From: an uncultured Gammaproteobacteria bacterium
GTDB lineage: Bacteria > Pseudomonadota > Gammaproteobacteria > Eutrophobiales > Eutrophobiaceae
DNA length: 55,553 bases
Assembly: GCA_938084745.1 (NCBI GenBank)
Contig: CALKEZ010000028.1
Location: forward strand, 1-55,553
Reading direction: 5' to 3'
Shown: positions 20,551 through 29,813 of the stretch, piece after piece
Position numbering within the stretch: the stretch's first letter is position 1
Layout of the letters: every line of letters begins with the position of its first letter
Program-made: the position numbers and the translations under genes
Notes under the pieces: model-generated
Seen by the model: the letters and a program-made list of their open reading frames with translations, nothing else
Told to the model about the DNA's origin: nothing
Databases searched by the model: none

Positions 20551-20556
20551 GGTGAT

Positions 20557-21930
20557 ATGTTCGTAACCAAAAAAACCCGCTTGCAGAGCCGACTTAACAG
20601 TATCGTCATGATCTGCCTGTTGAGTGTCAGTGCCGGATTACTGGCCTGGCTAAGCCATAAACATTACGTGGAATACGACTGGACGGCGACCGGACGACAC
20701 ACGTTGTCGCAGGCAAGTCGCGATCTTCTGGCCAAAATGCCAGACAAAATCGAGATCACTTCTTACGCACGCGAAAATTCTGTATTGCGTGATGCGATTA
20801 AAAAGTTCGTCGGCAAATACCAGCGTCATAAACCGGATATAGTCCTGCACTTTGTTAATCCTGATGCCGTACCTGATGAAGTACGCAACCTGGGCATTAG
20901 TGTCGATGGTGAAATCATTATTCATTACCAGGATCGCAGTGAACACGTTAAGTCTGACAAAGAACAGGTGTTCACTAATGCATTACAACGATTAGCACGC
21001 AATCAGGAAAGCTGGATAGCCACTGTTGAGGGCCATGGCGAACGCAGTGCCCTGGGTGATGCCAACCATGATATGGGCGAATGGGGTAAACAACTTTTCA
21101 ATCAAGGCTATCGCGTACAACCGATCAACCTGGGCGAAACACAAGCCATTCCCGATAACACCAGCATTCTGGTAATTGCCGGTCCACGTATTGATTATCT
21201 CCCTGGCGAAGTAGAACTCATCATTAACTATATCAATGCGGGTGGTAATTTATTATGGCTACAGGAACCCGGGCCGCTGCACAAACTGGATGCACTTGAG
21301 AAAGAACTGTCTCTTGAGTTCTACCCCGGCGCGATAATTGATGTCGCCGGTCAGTTAATCGGCATCGAAGATCCGACGATTGCGCTGGTCACTAAAACAC
21401 TTTATTCAACTCACCCGATAACGCAAGGTTTTGACTACGCCACCATTTTCCCGATGACGGCAGCGATAAAGCTATTGGAATCTGACAAATGGAATGCAAA
21501 ACCGATATTACGTACCGGTGATCATACCTGGAATGAAACTGCAAAACTCGAAGGCGCGGTAGAGTTCAATGACGGCAGTGACACACTAGGGCCATTAATC
21601 ATTGGCGTCAGTCTGGAACGAGAACTTGAAAGCAAACAGGGGGAAGACCTGATCACAAAGCAACAACGTATTGTGGTCATGGGCGATGGCGATTTTCTAA
21701 CGAACACCTATCTTGGCAATAGCGGTAATAATGAGTTAGGTACACGCATAATAAACTGGTTAAGTAGTGATGATGAATTTATTGCTATTCCACCAAAGGT
21801 AGCAAGCGATACTCAGCTCAATATCTCATCAACCATATTGGGCGTCATGGGCATCGGTTTTTTGTTTATCCTGCCGGCCATATTAATGGTTATTGGCATC
21901 ACCATTGGTTTACGGAGAAAAACGCAATAA
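20557..21930 (+). CDS. GldG-like ABC exporter auxiliary protein
   Basis: 457-residue protein with a membrane helix at about 14-32, a large periplasmic domain and a second helix near the C-terminus (about 430-452). The extracytoplasmic part resembles the ABC_transp_aux/GldG family: YDWTATGRHTLSQASRDLL at the start, then VEGHGERSALGD, NYINAGGNLLWLQEPGP and VVMGDGDFLTN. This family is always found with GldA/GldF-like exporter genes. AAGGTG precedes the ATG. Role in export inferred from context. Confidence 0.83.
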   Translation: MFVTKKTRLQSRLNSIVMICLLSVSAGLLAWLSHKHYVEYDWTATGRHTLSQASRDLLAKMPDKIEITSYARENSVLRDAIKKFVGKYQRHKPDIVLHFVNPDAVPDEVRNLGISVDGEIIIHYQDRSEHVKSDKEQVFTNALQRLARNQESWIATVEGHGERSALGDANHDMGEWGKQLFNQGYRVQPINLGETQAIPDNTSILVIAGPRIDYLPGEVELIINYINAGGNLLWLQEPGPLHKLDALEKELSLEFYPGAIIDVAGQLIGIEDPTIALVTKTLYSTHPITQGFDYATIFPMTAAIKLLESDKWNAKPILRTGDHTWNETAKLEGAVEFNDGSDTLGPLIIGVSLERELESKQGEDLITKQQRIVVMGDGDFLTNTYLGNSGNNELGTRIINWLSSDDEFIAIPPKVASDTQLNISSTILGVMGIGFLFILPAILMVIGITIGLRRKTQ

Positions 21931-21931
21931 C

Positions 21932-22801
21932 GTGGATAAACGCATCTGGATTAATGTTGGCTTGCTTGTGTTTATCGTTGTGCTATTCGTTGTTGTTTTT
22001 GTTCCTGAAAAGAATACTGAACAGGATTTACCACTCCTAACCAACATAGATTCGAATGACATCGTCAAGATCGAAGTTATAAGAAAAAATCTGGATGACT
22101 TTATCTTTAACAAGCAAGGGGACGATTGGTATATGAGTTCACCCTTGCAGTTACTGGCAAACAACGCTCGCATCAACGCCATGTTGCGCCTGCTAAGTGC
22201 GCGGTCATACGCTCACTTAAACCCTGCTGAAGTTGAGTTGGCGCGTTTTGAACTCACCGATCCTGTTATTGCCATTAAATTTAATGATTATATCTTTCAG
22301 TTAGGCAACACGGATGCCATTGATCAACGACGTTATGTTTTGTTTAATAACATGATTAACCTGGTCGATGATTCTCTCTATCAACAACTAACGACTAATG
22401 CTGCTTTCTTTGCTGATCCAAAAATATTACCCGTAAACTTTGACATAAGCGCCATCGATTTTCCGGAAAACAGGCTTGAGCTAGTTGACGATCAGTGGCA
22501 AATGCATAGCTTGATGGATATACACCCGGATCAATTAAAACGAATAATATTTAACTGGAATAATGCCAGCGCAATCTCGGTTGCTAAATATGCGGCGCCT
22601 GAAATAGCAGCATCGATCATTGTCTCTTCGGCGCGCGGAGACAACATAACGTTTGAGATCGTATCAACTGAGCCGTATTTGATCCTCGGTCGCAAAGACC
22701 TCGGCATCCAATATCATCTCGGCAGTGATGAAGGAGAGAATTTACTATTGCCGAAAACCCCCGACACCAACACTTTGTCAGACAAGCCCGGCGAAGAGTA
22801 A
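21932..22801 (+). CDS. DUF4340 domain-containing protein
   Basis: 289-residue protein, starting at GTG one base after the GldG-like stop. One N-terminal helix (about 6-24, INVGLLVFIVVLFVVVFV) anchors a periplasmic domain. The segments WYMSSPLQLLANNARINAMLRLL and VALKFND-like IAIKFNDYIFQLGNTDA fit DUF4340, a family tied to GldG-like exporters. The GGAG site is about 15 bases upstream. It is the fourth gene of the exporter operon, 6 bp before mutM. Function unknown. Confidence 0.78.
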   Translation: MDKRIWINVGLLVFIVVLFVVVFVPEKNTEQDLPLLTNIDSNDIVKIEVIRKNLDDFIFNKQGDDWYMSSPLQLLANNARINAMLRLLSARSYAHLNPAEVELARFELTDPVIAIKFNDYIFQLGNTDAIDQRRYVLFNNMINLVDDSLYQQLTTNAAFFADPKILPVNFDISAIDFPENRLELVDDQWQMHSLMDIHPDQLKRIIFNWNNASAISVAKYAAPEIAASIIVSSARGDNITFEIVSTEPYLILGRKDLGIQYHLGSDEGENLLLPKTPDTNTLSDKPGEE

Positions 22802-22807
22802 CAACCG

Positions 22808-23623
22808 GTGCCCGAACTACCCGAAGTAGAAACAACACGAAAAGGCATAGCGCCCTATGTTGTCGGCGAAGTTGTAAAAGACATTGTTATTCGCGAGCGA
22901 CAACTGCGTTGGCCAATACCGCTTGAGTTGACACGTTCGCTTAAGAGCCAGACGATAAAGAAACTCAGGCGCCGCGCGAAATATTTACTCTTCTATACCG
23001 ACAATGGCTGCATGCTTTTACACCTGGGCATGTCAGGCAGCTTGCGCGTAATTGACGCCAACTTACCGCACGAAAAACATGACCATGTTGATATCGTATT
23101 TGAGTCCGGTCGCTCATTGCGTTTTCGTGATCCGAGAAAGTTTGGTTCTATCCTTTGGACAGAAGAGGATCCGCTGCTACATAAGTTGATCGGTCACCTT
23201 GGCCCTGAACCTTTAAGCAAAGAATTCATTTCGGATTATTTATACCTGCGTTCAAGAAAACGCACCCAGGCAATTAAAACATTTATTATGGATAGCCGTA
23301 TCGTTGTCGGCGTTGGTAACATCTATGCCAATGAAGCTCTCTACCTGAGCGGTATCAAGCCAACATTAAAAGCTGGCAGGATCTCCAAAGCACGCTATGA
23401 GAAACTGGTGCGCGAAATAAAAAATGTGCTTGCGCGGGCTATAGAAAAAGGGGGAACAACATTACGTGACTTCATTAACGGTGAAGGCAAGCCCGGCTAT
23501 TTTCGGAATGAATTACAGGTTTATGATAGAAAGAACGAAGCGTGTCATGTTTGCCAAACACCCATAAAAATGATCCGGCTTGGCCAGCGCTCAACTTTTT
23601 ATTGTACAAACTGTCAGCGTTAA
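22808..23623 (+). CDS. mutM: Formamidopyrimidine-DNA glycosylase
   Basis: Bifunctional glycosylase/AP lyase that removes 8-oxoguanine and formamidopyrimidines. The start is a GTG giving PELPEVETTRKG; the Pro immediately after the initiator is the catalytic nucleophile and the Glu that follows is also essential. The conserved RRAKYLL with the catalytic Lys and the H2TH region (VGNIYANEALY) are present. The C-terminal zinc finger is complete (CHVCQTPI...CTNCQR) at about 242-270. Length 271. It is placed inside the exporter operon, 6 bp after the DUF4340-like gene, and its stop touches the next start. Confidence 0.96.
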   Translation: MPELPEVETTRKGIAPYVVGEVVKDIVIRERQLRWPIPLELTRSLKSQTIKKLRRRAKYLLFYTDNGCMLLHLGMSGSLRVIDANLPHEKHDHVDIVFESGRSLRFRDPRKFGSILWTEEDPLLHKLIGHLGPEPLSKEFISDYLYLRSRKRTQAIKTFIMDSRIVVGVGNIYANEALYLSGIKPTLKAGRISKARYEKLVREIKNVLARAIEKGGTTLRDFINGEGKPGYFRNELQVYDRKNEACHVCQTPIKMIRLGQRSTFYCTNCQR

Positions 23624-24088
23624 ATGTTATCTGCGCCTGGCTATGTTTTAACTTTTAGTCTGCTTTGGGCATTTTCCTTTCTGGTGATTGCAGAAGAGCC
23701 GATTAAAAACAGGCTGACCTGTTTTGCCAAACATTTAGACACGAATGCTATCGTTGAAGTAGAAACCATTTCCAGTATCGCGACGAGCAAGATCGCGACC
23801 GCACAATGGCCGTTAGGCTATCCAACTATTGCGATTGACGATAGCGCCTATGCGAAACTGCCGGGAAACGTCAGACAATTCATCTACTATCATGAGTGTG
23901 CACACCTGCAGTCTGGAAATGTTGATGAAAAAACAATGGACTGTGTAAGCATCGATTTTTTGATAGAAAAACATAATTACACCACGCTAGATATCAGAAA
24001 ACTGATTCAAACCCTGTCTGTTGAATTTGGCTGGCGTCGTCGTTGGCGGGAACTGCTTAATTGCCCTGCTCTTAAAGATACCCGCTAA
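23624..24088 (+). CDS. Secreted protein with HExxH metalloprotease-like motif
   Basis: Hypothetical protein of 154 residues whose ATG directly follows the mutM stop. A signal peptide or N-terminal helix spans residues 1-23 (VLTFSLLWAFSFLVIAE). The only motif is YYHECAHLQSGN near residue 88, a zinc-binding HExxH as in gluzincin-type peptidases. A possible third ligand is not certain; Glu and Asp follow in DEKTMDC. Four Cys residues (CFAKH, HECAH, DCVS, NCPAL) could form disulfides in the periplasm. No family name recognised. A small periplasmic metalloprotease is possible but unproven. Confidence 0.72.
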   Translation: MLSAPGYVLTFSLLWAFSFLVIAEEPIKNRLTCFAKHLDTNAIVEVETISSIATSKIATAQWPLGYPTIAIDDSAYAKLPGNVRQFIYYHECAHLQSGNVDEKTMDCVSIDFLIEKHNYTTLDIRKLIQTLSVEFGWRRRWRELLNCPALKDTR

Positions 24089-24357
24089 ATTAAACTTATC
24101 GTCGATATAAGGGTCTACACTAGACTGTCAAAGGCAGGAGAGAACCGAGCTGTATTTCCTTGGTATTCAACGCAATATAGACTGCGTTTTATTATCATTT
24201 GAAAAAATACCGGTTTAGTTAATAATGAAGAATATAAGCCTATTTCCAAATCTCTGATTGATAATAGATCACTCATCCCAAACAGTCGCTTCTATGCCTT
24301 ATGATTTTTTTGAACGATGAAGAACAATCTAACCAATAATTAAAAAGAAGATAACTC

Positions 24358-25692
24358 ATGACAAACGAACGTGCTTTGAAAATGCCACTATTCGACCTAA
24401 ATTCAATTTATAGCAAAACCCTCGTTAGCCTGTTTGCTTTAACTGTGCTGACTTTTCTAACAACCCTAAACGTTAATGCATTGGATTATGCTGATTATGC
24501 CCAACAGGGAAGACAACAACCAACCACGCAAGAAGAAGAGATAGAGATAACAAAGTTATTGATTCAGGCAAGAGCTGATCTTGAAGCTGGTCGACTCACG
24601 GAACCAGTGGATAACAATGCTTACAATAAGGTAATCGCCATATTAAAAATGGACCCTAATAACCTTGATGCCGCCAGAGTACTTTATGAAATTATAAAAA
24701 CGCATATGCAATCTTTACAAACCGCGCTTAATAAAGGTGAAACGGAAGACGCGAAACACTATCTGAAACAGATACGATATATAAACCCGGATGCTATAGC
24801 AGTAACCGAAGCTGAAAAGGCACTGGACAATAATCCAAAAGAAACTAAAAAAACATTAGCTAAAAAAGAGCCGCACGCTCTCGCCGGTGACATGATCCAG
24901 ATTCCAGGGGGGACATTTATTATGGGAACGCTGGAAGGAAGAAAGGATGAAAAACCATTACATTTAGTAACGGTACCGGATTTTGAGATAGCTAAATATG
25001 AAGTCACCGTAGGCCAATTCCGTAAATTTGTTGAAGCAACCGGATATAGTATTGAAAAAGAGGACAACGGCAATGTCGGTTGTTTTGCTGATGGCGGCGG
25101 TGTCGATTTTGGATACAAACCAGAGGTGCACTGGTATGCCCCTGGTTTTCAACAAACAGATAACCATCCTGTCGTCTGTGTCAGCTGGAATGATGCGCAA
25201 GCATTTATAGCATGGTTAAATAAAGAAACTGGCAGTAACTATAGCCTGGCAACAGAAGCAAAATGGGAATATGCAACTCGCGCAAACACAACAACAGATT
25301 ATCATTTTGGAAACAATAAAAAGGACATCTGTGCTTATGGCAATTCCTATGACGAAGTTGCTAGCAACGTGAATAAATATGGCTGGGGAAACTCACCCTG
25401 TAACGATGGTGAAGCAAAAACAGCTGAAGTGGGTCAGTACAAGGCTAACCCTTATGGCTTGTATGACATGAATGGCAATGTCTGGGAATGGGTTGATGAT
25501 TGCTGGAAGTCCGGTTATCACGATGCTCCTAGCAATGGTGATGCATATAAAAATGAAGAATGCAGTTATCGCGTCACCCGTGGCGGCTCCTGGTATAACG
25601 TTCCACTAGGAGTGCGTTCAGCAAATCGCTATTGGTATGGTCCAAGCTATCGCAGCTTCAATGTAGGCTTTCGTCTTTACCGGGATTTATAA
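24358..25692 (+). CDS. SUMF1/formylglycine-generating-enzyme-like protein, probably not a true FGE
   Basis: 444-residue exported or membrane-anchored protein. A hydrophobic segment at about 20-41 (LVSLFALTVLTFLTTLNVNA) is followed by a TPR-like helical region (about 50-160) and a SUMF1/FGE-sulfatase domain from about 177 to the end: MIQIPGGTFIMGT, YEVTVGQFRKFVE, PVVCVSWNDAQAFIAWLN, YGLYDMNGNVWEWVDDCW, RVTRGGSWYN and FNVGFRLYR. True FGEs have two catalytic Cys in the segment after the GGS motif; here that stretch has none, so sulfatase activation is unlikely. Related proteins serve in binding or structural roles. It stands alone, 269 bp after the previous gene, and AGAAGA precedes the ATG. Confidence 0.85.
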   Translation: MTNERALKMPLFDLNSIYSKTLVSLFALTVLTFLTTLNVNALDYADYAQQGRQQPTTQEEEIEITKLLIQARADLEAGRLTEPVDNNAYNKVIAILKMDPNNLDAARVLYEIIKTHMQSLQTALNKGETEDAKHYLKQIRYINPDAIAVTEAEKALDNNPKETKKTLAKKEPHALAGDMIQIPGGTFIMGTLEGRKDEKPLHLVTVPDFEIAKYEVTVGQFRKFVEATGYSIEKEDNGNVGCFADGGGVDFGYKPEVHWYAPGFQQTDNHPVVCVSWNDAQAFIAWLNKETGSNYSLATEAKWEYATRANTTTDYHFGNNKKDICAYGNSYDEVASNVNKYGWGNSPCNDGEAKTAEVGQYKANPYGLYDMNGNVWEWVDDCWKSGYHDAPSNGDAYKNEECSYRVTRGGSWYNVPLGVRSANRYWYGPSYRSFNVGFRLYRDL

Positions 25693-25746
25693 AATTCCCG
25701 AGCCAGACTACTACATGGATGTGGGCCAGGGAATATTATGGGTTGG

Positions 25747-27435
25747 CTAAGGCAGATAAAACACTTCTGCCAGCCCCTCACCTCGCGGATCACTGGCAGC
25801 ATAAACAAGATTTCTTTTCTTCCAAATCATAATCGCCTGCATGTTTCCATACTGGCGATTCTTTTCTTTTAACAGATGTCCTTTTGCTTTAAGTCTGGAT
25901 TGCTCTGCACGAGTAAGCCCGCCAAGTTCGTATTGCACCTCATCAGGGAGATACTGATGATGATAACGTGGCAGGCTAACCCAGGATTTAGGTGAGTTGC
26001 CTTGTTCAAAATCCAGCACACCCAGGAGCACCATACTAATAATACGGCTTCCGCCCGGCGTACCGAGTATGCCAATCTGATCTTCCGTTTCAAGAAATGT
26101 CGGCGTCATACTGGAAAGGGGACGTTTCCCCGGTGCAATGGCATTAGCATGATCGCCAACCAGACCATAAGCATTCGCGGTCAATGGCTTGACTGAAAAA
26201 TCATCCATTTCATTATTCAGAAGGACGCCGGTACCCTTGGCCACAAAGCCCGAGCCAAACGGCAGGTTAATACTCAATGTTGCTGACACACGATTACCCT
26301 CAGCATCGATAATTGAAAAATGCGTGGTATCGTTACCCGTTTGTTCTACCGTTGTAATAATACTTAATTCACTGCTCGGTGTAGCATGTTTCGCATTAAT
26401 TGTTAATGCCAGCCCTTCGGCATAATCTTTGTCCAGCAAGCGTTCTACCGGGATATCAATAAAATCCGGATCGCCAAGATAGGCTGCGCGATCACGATAG
26501 GCGCGGCGCATCGCTTCAATAACGATGTGTTTACGTGTGACCGAGTCATGCTGCTCAAGTTTGAAGTGCTCCAGAATATTGAGCGCCTGGCCCAGAACAA
26601 TACCACCCGAAGAAGGTGGTGACGCTGAAGTAACCCTGATGCCATTATAGTTAATAATAATGGGTTCACGCTCAACAAGCTGATACTGCTCCAGATCATC
26701 CAGTTCCCAGATACCACCATGATGTCTAACACTGGCAACCAGCTGTTTCGCAATCGGCCCCTGATAAAAACCTCGGCTACCGTAATTAGCAATAGCGGTT
26801 AATGTCTGTGCGAGATCTTTTTGTATGATCACATCATCAATAGCAGGCATCTGATATTTTTTAAGAAAGATCTGTGCTGTTTCAGGATACTGCTTAACGA
26901 CATCGAGTCTATAGCGCATCAACGTTTGGTAGCGCTCAGTAACAGCAAAGCCTTCTTTGGCCTGTTTAATCGCCGGCGCCAAAACGTCTTTTAAAGACAG
27001 ACGACCGTAATGTTTAACCAGGTGATCAATGCCGGCAGGCACACCGGGGATGCCCGCTGCCATTGCACCGTTTAATGATAAGCCCTTGATAACATCACCG
27101 GATTTATCAAGATACATATTTGTTGTACTCCGCAATGGCGCCTTTTCACGACCATCGATCATGATCTGCTTATTATCAGAAGCACGATGTATCAACCAGA
27201 AAGCACCACCTCCCAGACCGGAACTATAGGGCTCAACAACGGCTAACGATGCCGTCACGGCTGCTGCTGCATCGAAAGCATTTCCACCACGCTTTAAAAT
27301 ATCGATGCCCGCTTGTGTTGCTAGTGGATGTGCCGTTGCGATGGCGGCCTGATTTGTCGGCTCCGCGAAAACAACGCCAGAGAAGAAAACTAAACCACAG
27401 ACAAACGAAGATAATATCTTCCTGGAATTAAACAT
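25747..27435 (-). CDS. ggt: Gamma-glutamyltranspeptidase
   Basis: Periplasmic N-terminal-nucleophile hydrolase that cleaves the gamma-glutamyl bond of glutathione. A signal peptide (MFNSRKILSSFVCGLVFFSG to VFA) precedes the precursor. The autoprocessing and catalytic Thr begins TTHFSIIDAEGN near residue 371, which would leave a large subunit of about 345 residues and a small subunit of about 190. ATAHPLATQAGIDILKRGGNAFDAA and LNNEMDDFS are family signatures, as is PGKRPLSSMTPT. 562 residues. Translation starts 5 bp after the coaD stop, the end of the M16-M16-rsmD-coaD-ggt run. Confidence 0.95.
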   Translation of the reverse strand: MFNSRKILSSFVCGLVFFSGVVFAEPTNQAAIATAHPLATQAGIDILKRGGNAFDAAAAVTASLAVVEPYSSGLGGGAFWLIHRASDNKQIMIDGREKAPLRSTTNMYLDKSGDVIKGLSLNGAMAAGIPGVPAGIDHLVKHYGRLSLKDVLAPAIKQAKEGFAVTERYQTLMRYRLDVVKQYPETAQIFLKKYQMPAIDDVIIQKDLAQTLTAIANYGSRGFYQGPIAKQLVASVRHHGGIWELDDLEQYQLVEREPIIINYNGIRVTSASPPSSGGIVLGQALNILEHFKLEQHDSVTRKHIVIEAMRRAYRDRAAYLGDPDFIDIPVERLLDKDYAEGLALTINAKHATPSSELSIITTVEQTGNDTTHFSIIDAEGNRVSATLSINLPFGSGFVAKGTGVLLNNEMDDFSVKPLTANAYGLVGDHANAIAPGKRPLSSMTPTFLETEDQIGILGTPGGSRIISMVLLGVLDFEQGNSPKSWVSLPRYHHQYLPDEVQYELGGLTRAEQSRLKAKGHLLKEKNRQYGNMQAIMIWKKRNLVYAASDPRGEGLAEVFYLP

Positions 27436-27440
27436 CTTCT

Positions 27441-27917
27441 TTAAATGAATTTTTGTTTTAATGCAGCGACGACAATATCATCAACAAACAACCCGACATC
27501 ACCATTAAAAGAGGCTATCTCACGAACAAGACTGGAGGTGGTACAGGCAAGATTTTCGGCGGGCGTTAAAAAGACAGTTTCAATATCGGAATTTAATTGT
27601 CTATTCATTCCTGCCATTTGAAATTCATAATCAAAATCAGATACTGCACGAATACCGCGCACAATTACATTCGCTTTTTTTTCGCGGGCAATATCCGTCA
27701 CAAGGGCATTGAACGGAGTAACTTCAATATTATTTACTCCAGACAACACACTGTTTGCCAATTCAATACGCTCTTCAATATTAAACAATGTTTTTTTGCC
27801 GCCGGTGTCTGCAACCGCAACGATGACCTTTTCAAACAGATGTGAGGCGCGTAGCGCGATATCGGCATGACCTTTGGTTATCGGATCAAATGTGCCTGGA
27901 TAAATTGCCGTTACCAT
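27441..27917 (-). CDS. coaD: Phosphopantetheine adenylyltransferase
   Basis: Penultimate step of coenzyme A synthesis. 158 residues, the family length. YPGTFDPITKGHADIALRA contains the nucleotidyltransferase (T/H)xGH motif at about residues 15-18, and the C-terminal TTSSLVREIASFNGDV is the ISSTxxR-like motif. The gene lies 20 bp after rsmD and 5 bp before ggt; the rsmD-coaD pair is widely conserved. Confidence 0.96.
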   Translation of the reverse strand: MVTAIYPGTFDPITKGHADIALRASHLFEKVIVAVADTGGKKTLFNIEERIELANSVLSGVNNIEVTPFNALVTDIAREKKANVIVRGIRAVSDFDYEFQMAGMNRQLNSDIETVFLTPAENLACTTSSLVREIASFNGDVGLFVDDIVVAALKQKFI

Positions 27918-27937
27918 TTTTGCCCCTTGATTATTGC

Positions 27938-28528
27938 TTACATTAACTGCTTTATAAGTCCCGATTGTACATTACCCGCTTTCATTTGTTTTTTAAATTC
28001 CCAGCCTGCAGGTAATGGCAAACCTTTTTCAGACTCAATATAAACCAGACCATTGCTATTCAACAATGCTTGTTCCCGAATTACATCACAACAAGCTTCG
28101 ATATGACCCTGACCAAAAGGCGGATCGAGAAAAATAATATCAAAACCAATTGTGGCCTGTCTTAACCAGCTTAGTGCATCGGCAAGGCAAATAACATGAT
28201 CCTCACTGCCTAGTGTTTCAACATGTTGTCTGAGCGTTTCGATAGTTTTTGGATTGGATTCAACCATGACAACTTCTTTTGCGCCACGTGATAGCGCTTC
28301 AAAAGCAAGTGCGCCGCTACCAGCAAACAAATCCAGACAACGCGCACCAAGGATCTCATGCTGCAACCAGTTAAACAGGGTTTCACGCACGCGATCAGGC
28401 GTTGGGCGTAAACCGGGCGAGTCAATTACGTCCAGTTTTCTTCCGCGCCACTTGCCGGCAATAATGCGGATTTTGCCGGCGCCAGCCAAGGGCTCAGGGA
28501 CCTTCGTTTGCTTCTTCTGCTGAGGCAC
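27938..28528 (-). CDS. rsmD: 16S rRNA (guanine(966)-N2)-methyltransferase
   Basis: SAM-dependent methyltransferase modifying G966 of 16S rRNA. The Rossmann motif is CLDLFAGSGALAFEALSRGA near residues 60-80, and the catalytic DPPF motif is IIFLDPPFGQG near 130. The N-terminal KIRIIAGKWRGRKLDV with PTPDRVRETLFNWL is diagnostic. The start is uncertain: no ATG exists; GTG at 28528 or TTG at 28531 both overlap the 3' end of the upstream M16 gene by about 35 bp. About 196 residues. Confidence 0.93.
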   Translation of the reverse strand: MPQQKKQTKVPEPLAGAGKIRIIAGKWRGRKLDVIDSPGLRPTPDRVRETLFNWLQHEILGARCLDLFAGSGALAFEALSRGAKEVVMVESNPKTIETLRQHVETLGSEDHVICLADALSWLRQATIGFDIIFLDPPFGQGHIEACCDVIREQALLNSNGLVYIESEKGLPLPAGWEFKKQMKAGNVQSGLIKQLM

Positions 28529-29813
28529 CAACCATCACGGTGACCAGCTTGTCCGGCAACACACGCCGCTTAAAGGCATCCTTTATTTGATCTATGGTCA
28601 CTGCCTCTACATTAGCATTGAAGGTGTTCAGGTAATCCAGCGGCAATTTGTAATAGCCGATAACAACAACATAGTTAAGAATCTTGCCATTACTATCGAT
28701 GCGTAATGGATAGCCGCCGGTAATGTTTTTCTTGGAAGCGACTAACTCGTCTTCTGTCGGGCCATTTTTTATATAGCTTTTAATATTATCCATTAACACA
28801 GACAAAGCCTCATCGACCTGTTCTGTTTTCGTTTGCAAACCAGCAATAAAAGGACCTTCATAACGCATCGGTGAAAAATAACTGTATGCGCTATAAGACA
28901 AGCCACGTTTTTCCCGTATTTCAGAAAACAGACGCGACACCATACCGCCACCACCGAGCACATGATTACCGACATAAAGGGGAAAGTAATCCGGATCACC
29001 GCGCTTTACCCCCGGCTGACCAACCAGAATATGTGTTTGCGCTGATGGATGTTCAATAAAAACTTTATTCGCTTTTGCCAGTGGCTGAACCTCCGGCAAT
29101 GGTGCGGCTTTTTCACCCGATTCAAGTTCGCTGGTAATGTCTTCCGCGATCTGCTCGGCTTGTTTTCGATCCACGGCACCAACGATAGCAACCATGGCAT
29201 TCCTGCTAACATAATACTGTTTATAAAACGCGGCTATATCTTCACGCTTGATTGCACTAACCGATTCCTGCGTGCCTTCACTTGGGTTGGCATAAGGATG
29301 TGTTGCATATACCGCTGACATATATGCATCTTTAGCAACCGCGCCGGGCGACTGTTGTTTTGCTTGCAACCCAATCAGGGTACGTGCCCGACGTCGTTCT
29401 AATGCGTCATTTGGAAAATCCGGTTTTGATATGACCAACTTAAAGTTTTTAATCGCGTCGCTGAGTAATGATTCATCCGTAAGCGATCTTAGCTGCACCG
29501 AAGCAAAGTCATAATCTGCGCCTGAGCCGAACACTGCACCCAGAGACTCAAACCCTTTACTGATAGCATCCGCATCCAGACCGGCGGCACCTTTATCTAA
29601 CAAACCGCTGGCTAATGAAGCCAAGCCAGGCAACTCACCATCACGACTACTGCCGGCATCGAACACAACTTGCATATCGACCATCGGCAATTCAGGAGCA
29701 TGGACATAATAAACTTCGGCGCCATTACTTGTCCGCCAATGCTCAATCTTCGGTGACGCCTGAACAGAACAGGTAATGATTAATAATGAACACAATATAA
29801 TTTTAGTGTACAT
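28494..29813 (-). CDS. M16 family peptidase-like protein without the zinc motif
   Basis: Exported M16 (pitrilysin/processing-peptidase) protein of 439 residues. The ATG giving MYTKIILCSLLIITCSVQA is chosen because a GAGGGGGG ribosome site lies about 7 bases upstream and a signal peptide follows directly; an ATG two codons earlier is too close to that site. The HxxEH zinc-binding motif expected near LASLASGLLDKG is absent, so this is probably the non-catalytic partner. GKRGLSYSAYSYFSP-like text (EKRGLSYSAYSYF) is the typical C-terminal-half motif. It overlaps the active M16 gene by 11 bp, as in Pseudomonas. Confidence 0.9.
   Translation of the reverse strand: MYTKIILCSLLIITCSVQASPKIEHWRTSNGAEVYYVHAPELPMVDMQVVFDAGSSRDGELPGLASLASGLLDKGAAGLDADAISKGFESLGAVFGSGADYDFASVQLRSLTDESLLSDAIKNFKLVISKPDFPNDALERRRARTLIGLQAKQQSPGAVAKDAYMSAVYATHPYANPSEGTQESVSAIKREDIAAFYKQYYVSRNAMVAIVGAVDRKQAEQIAEDITSELESGEKAAPLPEVQPLAKANKVFIEHPSAQTHILVGQPGVKRGDPDYFPLYVGNHVLGGGGMVSRLFSEIREKRGLSYSAYSYFSPMRYEGPFIAGLQTKTEQVDEALSVLMDNIKSYIKNGPTEDELVASKKNITGGYPLRIDSNGKILNYVVVIGYYKLPLDYLNTFNANVEAVTIDQIKDAFKRRVLPDKLVTVMVGASAEEANEGP

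Noticed and set aside
25694..25733. ATTCCCGAG...CCAGGGAAT inverted repeat between the SUMF1-fold gene and ggt
   Set aside because: Long loop and mismatched inner stem; not close enough to the REP element near 31.2 kb to call a second copy.
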